The translations under genes and the position numbers were made by a program. From positions 62,001 to 126,000 of the forward strand of contig LCZK01000004.1 in assembly GCA_001025035.1 (NCBI GenBank): a stretch of 64,000 nt of DNA, read 5' to 3'. Positions 25,679-34,158 of the stretch are shown piece by piece. The DNA is from Actinobacteria bacterium IMCC26207 (GTDB lineage Bacteria; Actinomycetota; Acidimicrobiia; Acidimicrobiales; Microtrichaceae). Position 1 is the stretch's first letter, and each line of letters begins with the position of its first letter. The notes beneath the pieces are model-generated. The model was not told where the DNA came from, did not search any database, and worked only from the letters and a program-made list of their open reading frames with translations.

Positions 25679-27502
25679 ATGTTCGTTTTAGGGATCAGCG
25701 GCCTGTACCACGACTCAGCTGCCGCAGTCCTGCGTGACGGTGAGATTGTGGCCGCAGCACAAGAGGAACGCTTTACGCGTCGCAAGCACGACCCACGCTT
25801 TCCGATTTCTGCAATTCAGTGGTGCCTTGAAGAGGCACAGGTTCCGGTAGATGGACTCTCAAGCATTGCCTACTACGACAAGCCACTCTCGACTTTTTCA
25901 AGGATTCTGCGAAGCTACGCTGCCGCCGGACCCCGCGGGTTGCGGAGCGTCCATGCTGCAATGTCGGAGTGGCTGAATCGCAAATTGTGGACCCCCTACG
26001 AAATTGAGAAGGCGCTCAGGCAGCTCGGTTACGAAATTCCCGAACCACTGCTTTTCTCGGATCATCATCTCAGTCATGCAGCAGCAGCCTTCTACCCGTC
26101 ACCATTTGAAAGTGCAGCAATCCTGACCCTTGACGGAGTAGGAGAATGGGCGACAAGTTCTTTAGGCCGAGGATCCGGCAAGAAGATCGAACTGCTTGAA
26201 GAACTCCGATTCCCGAACTCGCTGGGGTTGTTGTACTCCGCGTTTACTTATCAAGCCGGCTTCAAGGTGAACTCTGGCGAATACAAGCTGATGGGTCTGG
26301 CTCCATACGGGCAGCCGCGATTTGCCCAAGCAATTTCCGATCACCTGATCGACATCTCAGCCGAGGGTTCGTTCACACTCAACATGGATTACTTCGACTT
26401 CCTAGCCGGCACCAAGATGACGAATCATCAATTCGATGTGATCTTCGGCGGGCCGCCTCGGCAACCCGAATCCAAGATCACCCAACGCGAATGCGACCTA
26501 GCAAGATCGATTCAAGTCGTGCTCGAAGATGTCGTACTGCGAATGGCACAGCATGCCGCTGCACTGACCGGAGAGAAGAACCTTGTCCTTGCCGGCGGAG
26601 TTGCCCTGAACTGTGTGGCGAATGCACGCTTGCAAGCGGATGGCCCATTCGAAGAAATTTGGGTGCAGCCCGCTGCCGGCGATGCAGGTAGTGCCCTCGG
26701 TGCAGCACTATGGGCTTGGCACCAAATTGGGGGGCACAGCAGGTCAGTGACAACCGGTGATGCCATGGCCGGAGCGCAACTCGGGCCTGCCTTCGGTAGT
26801 GAGTCCATTGCGGCTGAATTAGAGGACCATAACCGCCCCTTCACGCGAATCGAGAATGCAGACGAGCGAGCTGCGCACCTAGCAACGTTGCTTGCCGAGG
26901 GCAATGTGGTCGGCATGTTCCAAGGCCGCATGGAATTCGGCCCCCGCGCCCTTGGGAACCGTTCGATTCTTGCCGATCCTCGCTCCCCCACAATGCAACG
27001 CGTGCTCAACGAAAAGATTAAACAGCGTGAATCATTCAGACCCTTTGCACCTGCGGTGATGGCTGAACATGCCCAAGAGTGGTTCGAACTGGACCACGAA
27101 TCGCCGTACATGCTTTTCACTGCCCCGGTACGTGCAAGCCGCAGAGGAACACAAGGGGAACCTGTTGAGGGAGCGAGCATCTTTGAGCAACTCAACGCAA
27201 TCGACTCTGAGATCCCCGCAGTTACCCACGTTGATGGCTCAGCTCGGGTACAGACGGTCGACGCGGAACGCTTTCCGGCGTTTCATCAGCTCCTGTCAGC
27301 GTTCAATGACCTCACAGGCTGCCCACTGCTGATCAACACCTCATTTAATGTTCGCGGTGAGCCAATCGTCCATACACCCGAGGACGCCTACCGGTGCTTC
27401 ATGACCACAGACATGGACTTTTTAGTCCTCGAAGACTGCGTCTTGGACCGTACGGAACAGCCGGAATGGACCGGCGTAGCAGTTGAGCTTGAACTCGACT
27501 AG
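25679..27502 (+). CDS. O-carbamoyltransferase (NodU/TobZ family), copy 2
   Basis: 607 residues from the ATG at 25679, which gives an N-terminus (MFVLGISGLYHD) equivalent to the first copy; the open frame reaches back to 25511 but that part overlaps the divergent SGNH gene. Motifs: HHLSH metal site (129-133), GGVALNCVANAR, FGPRALGNRSI, FRPFAP and NTSFNVRGEPIV. It should transfer carbamoyl from carbamoyl phosphate via carbamoyl-adenylate to a hydroxyl. No Shine-Dalgarno is visible; TACTCT lies 7 bases before the ATG, compatible with a leaderless message but without a -35. Its TAG shares a CTAG palindrome with the stop of the convergent radical SAM gene. Confidence 0.92.
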   Translation: MFVLGISGLYHDSAAAVLRDGEIVAAAQEERFTRRKHDPRFPISAIQWCLEEAQVPVDGLSSIAYYDKPLSTFSRILRSYAAAGPRGLRSVHAAMSEWLNRKLWTPYEIEKALRQLGYEIPEPLLFSDHHLSHAAAAFYPSPFESAAILTLDGVGEWATSSLGRGSGKKIELLEELRFPNSLGLLYSAFTYQAGFKVNSGEYKLMGLAPYGQPRFAQAISDHLIDISAEGSFTLNMDYFDFLAGTKMTNHQFDVIFGGPPRQPESKITQRECDLARSIQVVLEDVVLRMAQHAAALTGEKNLVLAGGVALNCVANARLQADGPFEEIWVQPAAGDAGSALGAALWAWHQIGGHSRSVTTGDAMAGAQLGPAFGSESIAAELEDHNRPFTRIENADERAAHLATLLAEGNVVGMFQGRMEFGPRALGNRSILADPRSPTMQRVLNEKIKQRESFRPFAPAVMAEHAQEWFELDHESPYMLFTAPVRASRRGTQGEPVEGASIFEQLNAIDSEIPAVTHVDGSARVQTVDAERFPAFHQLLSAFNDLTGCPLLINTSFNVRGEPIVHTPEDAYRCFMTTDMDFLVLEDCVLDRTEQPEWTGVAVELELD

Positions 27503-28935
27503 GTATCGCTGCTCGCCGTGTTCCCTGCCAGCGCAACATCCACCACATAGACCCGTTGCCGGCCCGATTCCGCATCGACTAGGCGATAGGCGCGTAGCTG
27601 TCGGATACCCGTCTCGGTGGTCACCTCAATGGCAAGGAGCACCACACCGTGCATCGGCGAAACGATCCACCGGTTCGTTATCGGGCCGCAACGCTGCTCG
27701 ATAAGTTTGTCCAACAAATCCAGCTGCCCCCCGACGAAGTCAGCCGAACCCAACCAGGAAGCCCACTCGGGTACCTCAATCGAACAGACAATGCCTTCCT
27801 CTGCCTGGACCAGCATCGGCTCGCAGGCAAACTCATCAACGAGCATTGCTCGAAGCTCGGCTTGTGCTTCTCGGTCGATCGGCCGCGATGTCATGAGTAC
27901 CGAACTCACAACAAGATCCACAGGTTTTTCAAGGTGGGATCGAATCCGCTCGAGCACCTCGGCATGGCAGTTCCGCGGGGCATCGCCGACGAGTTGCATC
28001 TCTACTGAGGAAAGCTCGGCTAGCACTTCGGTCAGTTCTTCTCGCGGCAGACGCAACAGGTCATACTGCTGTGGCTGGTTCACAAAGATGACGTTGCAGT
28101 TCAGTTGGCGACGGTCGGCCTCTGCAAGAAAGGGCAGCACTTCGCGCCAATTCATCGGCATCAGGCAGAAACTCAAAGTCATTCCGTTGCCGGCCTCTTC
28201 CGCTAGTTCCTGGAACCGGTCGATGTTGTGCCAGAGACGTTCTGCATCTACGCCCACGCGAATGGCTTCAATGGTTTCGGCCACCATGCCGTCCACCGAG
28301 ATATTGGGATGCATGCGCAGCTCTCGCACATAATGTGCGACCCGGTCGTTGAAGAGTGTTCCGTTTGTGGTCACCGTCACTTCTGGGGAGAGGCCGAGTT
28401 CAATCAAGCGGTCCCAGATACGTTGATTCTCTCGCGCTAGAAACGGCTCGCCTCCCTTGAACTGCAACCGGTCTAGGTGAGGCAGAAACTCGTCGAGTTC
28501 TTCAAAGAACCGATCGTCATAACAATCCGGCAAGGGAGGAAGGCCCTCACGTTGGGTTCGGATAGCCGAGGAGAGATCGCCGTTACACATCACGCATTGC
28601 AGATTGCAACGACTCGAAAGCGCTAGGTCGAGCATCTTGGGGAACTCGTGGGGCGACCCGGACGCGAAGCGATCGAAGTGATAGGCAACAGTGGCCTCAC
28701 GGCCGCCAGACTCTGCAACGAATTCGCACTCCTGGCAGCCAAGGTCGAACGCATCCGCCTCGAGCGCCAGCCGATGAGTAGCCCGGGCGGTTCCCTCCCA
28801 GATATCTCTCAGGCTCTCTCGCTTTGGGCCAACCACCGACCCGATCGAGAAGCCAGTCACGCAACAAGCATGGACCAGCCCATCGGGGCGAAAGTAGAGC
28901 GCTGAATGTGGTGCGTAGCAGGCAGATTTGATCAT
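27499..28935 (-). CDS. Radical SAM enzyme with N-terminal twitch domain, copy 2
   Basis: 478 residues, the shortest of the four paralogues, starting almost at the twitch motif: Cys6 (ACYAP), ACC at 23-25, SLRDIWEG and GCQEC (Cys67, Cys70). The SAM-cluster motif CNLQCVMC (Cys110, 114, 117), NGDLSSAIR, FKGGEPFL and TTNGTLF follow. The C-terminal 150 residues lack cysteine clusters. The ATG overlaps the upstream paralogue's TGA as ATGA, so the two should be made in step and may act in sequence or as a complex. Substrate unknown; a glycan or carrier lipid is inferred from context. Confidence 0.85.
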   Translation of the reverse strand: MIKSACYAPHSALYFRPDGLVHACCVTGFSIGSVVGPKRESLRDIWEGTARATHRLALEADAFDLGCQECEFVAESGGREATVAYHFDRFASGSPHEFPKMLDLALSSRCNLQCVMCNGDLSSAIRTQREGLPPLPDCYDDRFFEELDEFLPHLDRLQFKGGEPFLARENQRIWDRLIELGLSPEVTVTTNGTLFNDRVAHYVRELRMHPNISVDGMVAETIEAIRVGVDAERLWHNIDRFQELAEEAGNGMTLSFCLMPMNWREVLPFLAEADRRQLNCNVIFVNQPQQYDLLRLPREELTEVLAELSSVEMQLVGDAPRNCHAEVLERIRSHLEKPVDLVVSSVLMTSRPIDREAQAELRAMLVDEFACEPMLVQAEEGIVCSIEVPEWASWLGSADFVGGQLDLLDKLIEQRCGPITNRWIVSPMHGVVLLAIEVTTETGIRQLRAYRLVDAESGRQRVYVVDVALAGNTASSDT

Positions 28936-30494
28936 GGATCGCTCCTCTCTGGAGGAAAGTATGAGTCGAAGCGCAAGGCCAGAACTTTGGGGTCCATGTT
29001 GATCACTCCGTCGACAATCAAAGCTGGAGGCAATCCCGTCATGAGGCGAATTCTTGGCGTAACTGCTGAGGTAGCCAACGTAGCAGCGAGCTGATCAAAG
29101 CGGTCAAGCTCTGCCGGGACGAGTGACCGATCAGAGAACTCTGCAATAGCCATAGCTAGCTGACCCGCTCTGTTCTGCGGGGCGACTTTCTGGTCAAACT
29201 CGGCCAGGACACGGGTCAATTCAAGCTCAAAGGCCTCTTCGGTCAAGAGTGCATCAGAGTTGTACGTGGTTGCCGCCAGCTTTGAAAGCAATTCCAGCCA
29301 GTCTCTGCGACGATCCCGTGCGGCCGACGCGCTGCTTGAGCGGATCTCAAGTCCCGAAGTTTGGTCAGCAGTGGCTGCTAGCCAGACTCGGGCCTCGGCC
29401 AGAATGCCCTCGATCCTCCGCAGGTTTTCGTGGCCGGGCTGACTCAGGAGCGGGGCCTCGAGCGACCATTGCTCCTGCAGCAGCTCTTCCCACACTGTTA
29501 TCGCCTCTGAGAGTTCCTCTGCTGTTGCCGAAGAGAGCGAATGGTCTTGCGGGTAGCGGACCACGTTGAAGCCAAGGTGCAAACTGTTTGAGTTCGCAAA
29601 GCGAACCAGATCGGGAATCTCGTGGACGTTCTGCCGCATGGCGCAGACCGCCAGACTCACCTGGCAGCCTTCAACCTGAGAGAAATGTTTGAGGTTCTCA
29701 AACACTTTCTTCCGACTTGCCCCCACTCGGATTGATTCAAACCCTTCTGTGGTGAACCCATCGATAGAAACCACGATCGTCGGTTTTAGGACTTCGACTA
29801 TCTGCTGCACCCGCTGATTCCAAATCGTGCCGTTTGTGGTGATTGAAACCTTGCAACTGGGGTTTACCTCGCAAAGCACATCCAGAATTGCGAAGTTCAC
29901 CGGAGCAAGAAACGGTTCACCCCCATAGAAGCGAACGTCTGTGACGTGCTCAAGGAACGGACGCAGTTCGTGAACAAACTCCTCCCCGTAGATTTCTGGG
30001 AGCGGGTCAAGGCCCTCTGCCTTACGGATAGCTGAGGAATAAGAGCCGCTGCACATGGTGCACGTCAGATTGCAACGCGTGGATAAGGCGAACTCAAGCA
30101 TTCTTGGCCAAGAGTCACGCTGATCATCAGCCGCAGGCGGGTTCTCAACTACCCACTGAGGCGGAGTGTCGAGTACCTGCTGATCGAACATCGCATTTAC
30201 TGCATTGAAGTTCCCAGAACTGATCGAGCTATGGCAATCATGACAGCCAAGCGAGAAATCACCTGCTGCAAGGGAATCTCGAAGCTCCCTTGCTCGCTTA
30301 CTGCTCCATATTTCGGCCAAGGATTGCGACGGATACGAGCCCATGGTGTGAATCGTGTTGATGCAACAAGCCAGCACATTGCCGAATTGATCAAAGTACA
30401 TGCTGGTAAAGGGCGCATGACAGGCAGGCTGATGAGGGCCCCCAACTCGATTGGCGGCGTGGGCAGCGGCCGCTTCGGAGCTGAGCTTCAACAT
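28932..30494 (-). CDS. Radical SAM enzyme with N-terminal twitch domain, copy 3
   Basis: 520 residues. Twitch cysteines: Cys25 (ACHAP), CC at 43-44, Cys84 and Cys87 (GCHDC), with SLAEIWSS between. Radical SAM motif CNLTCTMC (Cys141, 145, 148), then SGSYSSAIR and FYGGEPFLA. The HAP and SGS variants show clear divergence from copies 1 and 2, so a different substrate or position is likely. No Shine-Dalgarno precedes the ATG. A 112-base gap separates it from the GT-C-like gene upstream, so it may have its own promoter and lead the two-gene unit with copy 2. Confidence 0.85.
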   Translation of the reverse strand: MLKLSSEAAAAHAANRVGGPHQPACHAPFTSMYFDQFGNVLACCINTIHTMGSYPSQSLAEIWSSKRARELRDSLAAGDFSLGCHDCHSSISSGNFNAVNAMFDQQVLDTPPQWVVENPPAADDQRDSWPRMLEFALSTRCNLTCTMCSGSYSSAIRKAEGLDPLPEIYGEEFVHELRPFLEHVTDVRFYGGEPFLAPVNFAILDVLCEVNPSCKVSITTNGTIWNQRVQQIVEVLKPTIVVSIDGFTTEGFESIRVGASRKKVFENLKHFSQVEGCQVSLAVCAMRQNVHEIPDLVRFANSNSLHLGFNVVRYPQDHSLSSATAEELSEAITVWEELLQEQWSLEAPLLSQPGHENLRRIEGILAEARVWLAATADQTSGLEIRSSSASAARDRRRDWLELLSKLAATTYNSDALLTEEAFELELTRVLAEFDQKVAPQNRAGQLAMAIAEFSDRSLVPAELDRFDQLAATLATSAVTPRIRLMTGLPPALIVDGVINMDPKVLALRFDSYFPPERSDP

Positions 30495-30606
30495 GGCATC
30501 GCTGAATCCAGACAGTGAAGGCTCATAGCAAGGAGGAGCCTGATTGCATCATCCTCGTGCAGCTGCTCATGTACTCGCAACAAGGCCAACTCACCCCCAC
30601 TTATAC

Positions 30607-32505
30607 CTAACTAGAACTGCAGTCTACCGAGGAGAAGGTGAGTTCCTCCTGCTCCCGTGCAGCGGGCAACTCGTATGCGAAGAACTGCTGATCCTCCATC
30701 CAAGCTTGCACTCCGCCGAGTAACTCAGGTGGAAGGCGCGGCTCGAGAACCTGACCGTGGGCATACAGCCCAGCAAGAGCACCCGGAGCCAGACCACGCA
30801 GGGCGCTTGCACCCAGAACCGTTTGGTCGGGGCAGATCGAGTCAGTGCGGCCATCCAGATAGCTACTGACTAGATTGCTGTCATTTGTTGCCATTCGCAC
30901 TGGTGCATGATCCGCCGCAAAGGCGTCAACTGCTGTGGACCAAGCCTTCGAAGTCGAAGTTTGCTCTCCGAATTTCGCGATTCCTCGCGCCTTCCCCTTC
31001 ACGTCAAGTGGTCCGCTCGACAGAATGAGCGCATGCTCTCCAGGCTCAACGGCAACACCCTTTCGGACTGATACCCCAGCGTCTCCTAGGTGTGCAATGA
31101 CGCCATTGGCTACAGCCTCGGCCGACCAGCCTCCACGAGATACAAGAACCCAAGGAACAGTCGGATCGAGCTGCTTCGCCAAACTATCTGTCAGCGACTC
31201 CGTGGCCGCCACGATTCGTTGGTCCCCAGCTGATAATTGTCGGGGAGCGAGCAGCGGCAGCGCGGCTACTGCAACGATACAAAGACCCAAACTAAGTCGC
31301 AGATTCGGATTCCACCGCCGGATCATCCTTCCCGCTGGATTTTCAATCGTCAGCAGCAAAATGCCGGCGGCAGTGAGAAGAAATCCAACAGCAATGCCGA
31401 TCCAATAGAGGTGGTAGGCAACCTCACTTCCTGGGGGGCTCAGCCAAGCCACAAGTAATGACCCGAGGAGAACAGCCAGAGTGATGACGAGTAGCTCATA
31501 CTGTGGTCTGAACCGCGGCCAGTACTTGATAAGGCCGACAGCCAACGCTGCGGCTACGAGTAGCTCAACTGCCCGGGGCGACTGCAGGTTCAGTGCTTCA
31601 GGCTGAAGCGCCGGTGGAAGATGGAGAATTGCCCCTAGGCCATTCCATGCCCCCACCAGACCACTTCCGGGCAGTCGCAATCCGAGGAGCTTGGAGAGGT
31701 TTCTCGTGCCAAAGATTTGATCCAGCAGTGGAGGAAACCACAACACCAACAACACCGCAAAAGTGGGTCCCGAATAGCGCCATCCAAGCAGTTTTCTGAA
31801 CTTCGCAGAATGAGTAGCCAGCAGTGCAGTCGCAGCTAACGCAGCAACTACTGGCACCACCCCGTAACCAAGATGTGTCTGAACGATGAAGGAAACCAGC
31901 CCTGCGAGTAGTGGGTACAGCGCCACATCACCCGTAGAAACCGCCCAGGCCACTAGCAGGGCAGCAAAGCTCGGCAGTACGAGAAAATTTATGTTCAGCA
32001 CAAATGTCTGGGTTGTGAGATTCAGCGTCAAGAGACCACACGCAACTACCCATGCAGCAACGCCCAGTCCGCCAGTGCGAAAAGCTGCCCATGCGGCCAG
32101 AAGCAAGGCCGTTAGGTTGAGGGCAACGGCAAAAGTCCAGAGACCGTTCCGAGTGCCAAGGCCGCGAACAAACGGAAGCGCTACAAGATGCGCTGCGGGT
32201 CCGGGCTCGAACGTCACCTCTCCCCCATACTGATCTGAGGTGGTATAGGCCCCAGTACCGCGAACCTTCAGGCTGAGATTCATTGATGAATCCTCAGAGC
32301 GAGCGATTGCGGACACTGCCCGACGGGACTCAAGTCCGAACCGGGCTTCATCGCCAAAGGTTGTTTCTGGTCCCGAGATTTTTTGAGCGAGCGTTATGAA
32401 GCCGACCAAAACGACTAAGAAACCGAGTGCAATGAAGAAAGCCCTTTGCAGACCCGCCAGGTCTCTGAATCGACGCGGGGTTCTTGCAGCCTTATCGGTC
32501 TCCAT
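30607..32505 (-). CDS. GT-C-like multi-pass membrane protein
   Basis: 632 residues and the full-length relative of the truncated gene at the left edge. A cytoplasmic basic start precedes the first helix (about 23-42). An extracytoplasmic loop with acidic residues (TTFGDEARFGLESRRA) and GPAAHLVALPFVRGLG follows, then about ten helices to residue 405 and a soluble 225-residue tail. Acidic residues after the first helix are typical of GT-C glycosyltransferases using polyprenyl-phosphate sugars. GAGG lies 7 bases before the ATG. The start overlaps the upstream radical SAM gene by 14 bases, suggesting coupling. The glycosyltransferase role is inferred from topology, not from a diagnostic motif. 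Confidence 0.68.
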   Translation of the reverse strand: METDKAARTPRRFRDLAGLQRAFFIALGFLVVLVGFITLAQKISGPETTFGDEARFGLESRRAVSAIARSEDSSMNLSLKVRGTGAYTTSDQYGGEVTFEPGPAAHLVALPFVRGLGTRNGLWTFAVALNLTALLLAAWAAFRTGGLGVAAWVVACGLLTLNLTTQTFVLNINFLVLPSFAALLVAWAVSTGDVALYPLLAGLVSFIVQTHLGYGVVPVVAALAATALLATHSAKFRKLLGWRYSGPTFAVLLVLWFPPLLDQIFGTRNLSKLLGLRLPGSGLVGAWNGLGAILHLPPALQPEALNLQSPRAVELLVAAALAVGLIKYWPRFRPQYELLVITLAVLLGSLLVAWLSPPGSEVAYHLYWIGIAVGFLLTAAGILLLTIENPAGRMIRRWNPNLRLSLGLCIVAVAALPLLAPRQLSAGDQRIVAATESLTDSLAKQLDPTVPWVLVSRGGWSAEAVANGVIAHLGDAGVSVRKGVAVEPGEHALILSSGPLDVKGKARGIAKFGEQTSTSKAWSTAVDAFAADHAPVRMATNDSNLVSSYLDGRTDSICPDQTVLGASALRGLAPGALAGLYAHGQVLEPRLPPELLGGVQAWMEDQQFFAYELPAAREQEELTFSSVDCSSS

Positions 32506-34042
32506 TCGATAGCCTCGAATCGCCGCTATGAAGCAGCGTGGCGTAGCGCGTGGTGGACCACGGGTCTGGCCCTCGACGGGCCATGGTGATCATGATTGAG
32601 GGCTCTGCGCCTGGCTCACAAAAACTGAGAACTCGAGTGCTCGATCCGTTCCCGGATTGATCAGCCACCACATCAATGCGATGACCGAGATGCTCGGCGA
32701 GCATGGGATGCAGAACGCTTGCGTGCGCCGACACAAACTGTTCCGGGCTAAGGCCAACATAATGGTTGCCCTGAAGTATCTGTTCGGCAGCATCACAGCG
32801 CAGCACTGAAACTGCGTCGAGTCCTGCTGTGTGATTCGCTGAAGCTTTTTGCAGCAGTGCAATAAGTGCAGCCTCTTCAAGATCGGGCTCGCTCAGGCAG
32901 TCCACCAGGTCCTGAAACCTCGTCTGCTCAGTCGAGGCTCTTGCAAATTCCACAGGAGTACCCAGAGCAGTATCGAGGTGACTGCGAAGGCGAGCGAGCT
33001 GTTCGTGAAGTGCTGCCGCGTTGAGTGCCAGGCGGCCCTCGACGGCTGCAGCTTGGATCTCCATGCGGGACAGGACATCTTGCAACTCGGCAGGAGGAAG
33101 CTGAAACAAGCTGTGACGGACAGGTTGTCGGACCGTGTTGACGTAGACCTGACAACCCAAGTCCTCGGCCATGAGTAGGTAGTCAACAAACTCGTGAGCA
33201 TTCTCGATCATCAAACAAAACGTCAGGCTCAGAGATGACTCGTGCCGGTCTCGATAAGCAACGAAGTGCCCCAGATTCTCCATGATGCGGTCATAGCTGC
33301 CACCCGAACGAATCAGTTCCACTGTCTCGGGGGTGGTTCCGTCAATAGAGATACCGATCGAGAACGGCAACTGCTCAAGCACCCGCTGAACACGGGGAGT
33401 CCACTGGGTGCCATTGGTGGTCACGTTGCACTCAACCTGCAGGCCAAGTTCAATCATGCGCTCCCAAATCCGAAAGTTAATCTCGGCTAGGAACGGTTCG
33501 CCACCAAGAAAGCGGGCTTGCTGTAGGTGTGGCAGAAAAGGATCAAGCTCCTCAAGGAACTCGTCTCCGTAGCTTTGCGGAAGCGGCGGAAGACCCTCAC
33601 GATGAGCGCGAATTGATGATGAGAATTCCCCACTACACATGACACATTGCAGATTGCATGCAGTACTGAGCGCAAACTCCATGCGAGTCGGCCACTCAGG
33701 ATCCGCAGAGGCAGTGAACTGATCAAACCCAACGGCCAGACTGCCACTCAAGTTGCCGCCGGCAATCTCTTCTGCGCAGCGAGAACAGGCATAGGACAAA
33801 TCATCTGCCACTACTGCTTGACGCAGGCGTGAGATGCGTTCGCCGCGCCACATCTCCATCAGCGGCGTCTCGCCAACCCGGCCCAAAGGCTTGGTGCGAG
33901 TGAACGCACAGACCGAGACCGAGCCAGTCATGTCGAATGACAGCCCAACAAAGGGCGCATAACAAGCCGAGTGGAAGGGTTGGTGCTCAATGGCTCTGCC
34001 AAGGTGATACGCGTCAAGGTTCACCACAAGAAACCACCCCAT
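32492..34042 (-). CDS. Radical SAM enzyme with N-terminal twitch domain, copy 4
   Basis: 516 residues. Twitch cysteines Cys27 (ACYAP), Cys45, Cys86 and Cys89 (ACSRC). Unlike its paralogues it has VCAF rather than a CC pair, which suggests that only one of the pair is a cluster ligand. The SAM motif is CNLQCVMC (Cys129, 133, 136), followed by SGEFSSSIR, RFLGGEPFLA and TTNGTQW. It is closest to copy 1 by these signatures. The C-terminal domain is cysteine-poor and unassigned. It is probably first in an operon with the GT-C-like gene (14-base overlap) and divergent from the polymerase gene. Confidence 0.85.
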   Translation of the reverse strand: MGWFLVVNLDAYHLGRAIEHQPFHSACYAPFVGLSFDMTGSVSVCAFTRTKPLGRVGETPLMEMWRGERISRLRQAVVADDLSYACSRCAEEIAGGNLSGSLAVGFDQFTASADPEWPTRMEFALSTACNLQCVMCSGEFSSSIRAHREGLPPLPQSYGDEFLEELDPFLPHLQQARFLGGEPFLAEINFRIWERMIELGLQVECNVTTNGTQWTPRVQRVLEQLPFSIGISIDGTTPETVELIRSGGSYDRIMENLGHFVAYRDRHESSLSLTFCLMIENAHEFVDYLLMAEDLGCQVYVNTVRQPVRHSLFQLPPAELQDVLSRMEIQAAAVEGRLALNAAALHEQLARLRSHLDTALGTPVEFARASTEQTRFQDLVDCLSEPDLEEAALIALLQKASANHTAGLDAVSVLRCDAAEQILQGNHYVGLSPEQFVSAHASVLHPMLAEHLGHRIDVVADQSGNGSSTRVLSFCEPGAEPSIMITMARRGPDPWSTTRYATLLHSGDSRLSNGDR

Positions 34043-34099
34043 GTTGTTTCTGACACCTTGTCAGGCTACCCGGAGGAAAGGAGTATCGCCTATGCCCCC

Positions 34100-34131
34100 T
34101 TGACGCTTTCAGCGAGAGGCGCCGATACACT
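34100..34131 (+). promoter_or_regulatory. Possible promoter for the polymerase gene
   Basis: TTGACG (34100-34105) and TACACT (34126-34131), separated by 20 bases, which is longer than usual. Upstream of a TTG start with AAGGGG. Weak call. Confidence 0.25.
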
Positions 34132-34158
34132 GAGGCGAGTTACTAATAAGGGGAAACG

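Noticed and set aside
26512..27195. 227-codon minus-strand open frame
   Set aside because: Antisense to carbamoyltransferase copy 2, the same kind of shadow as in copy 1, which explains its recurrence.
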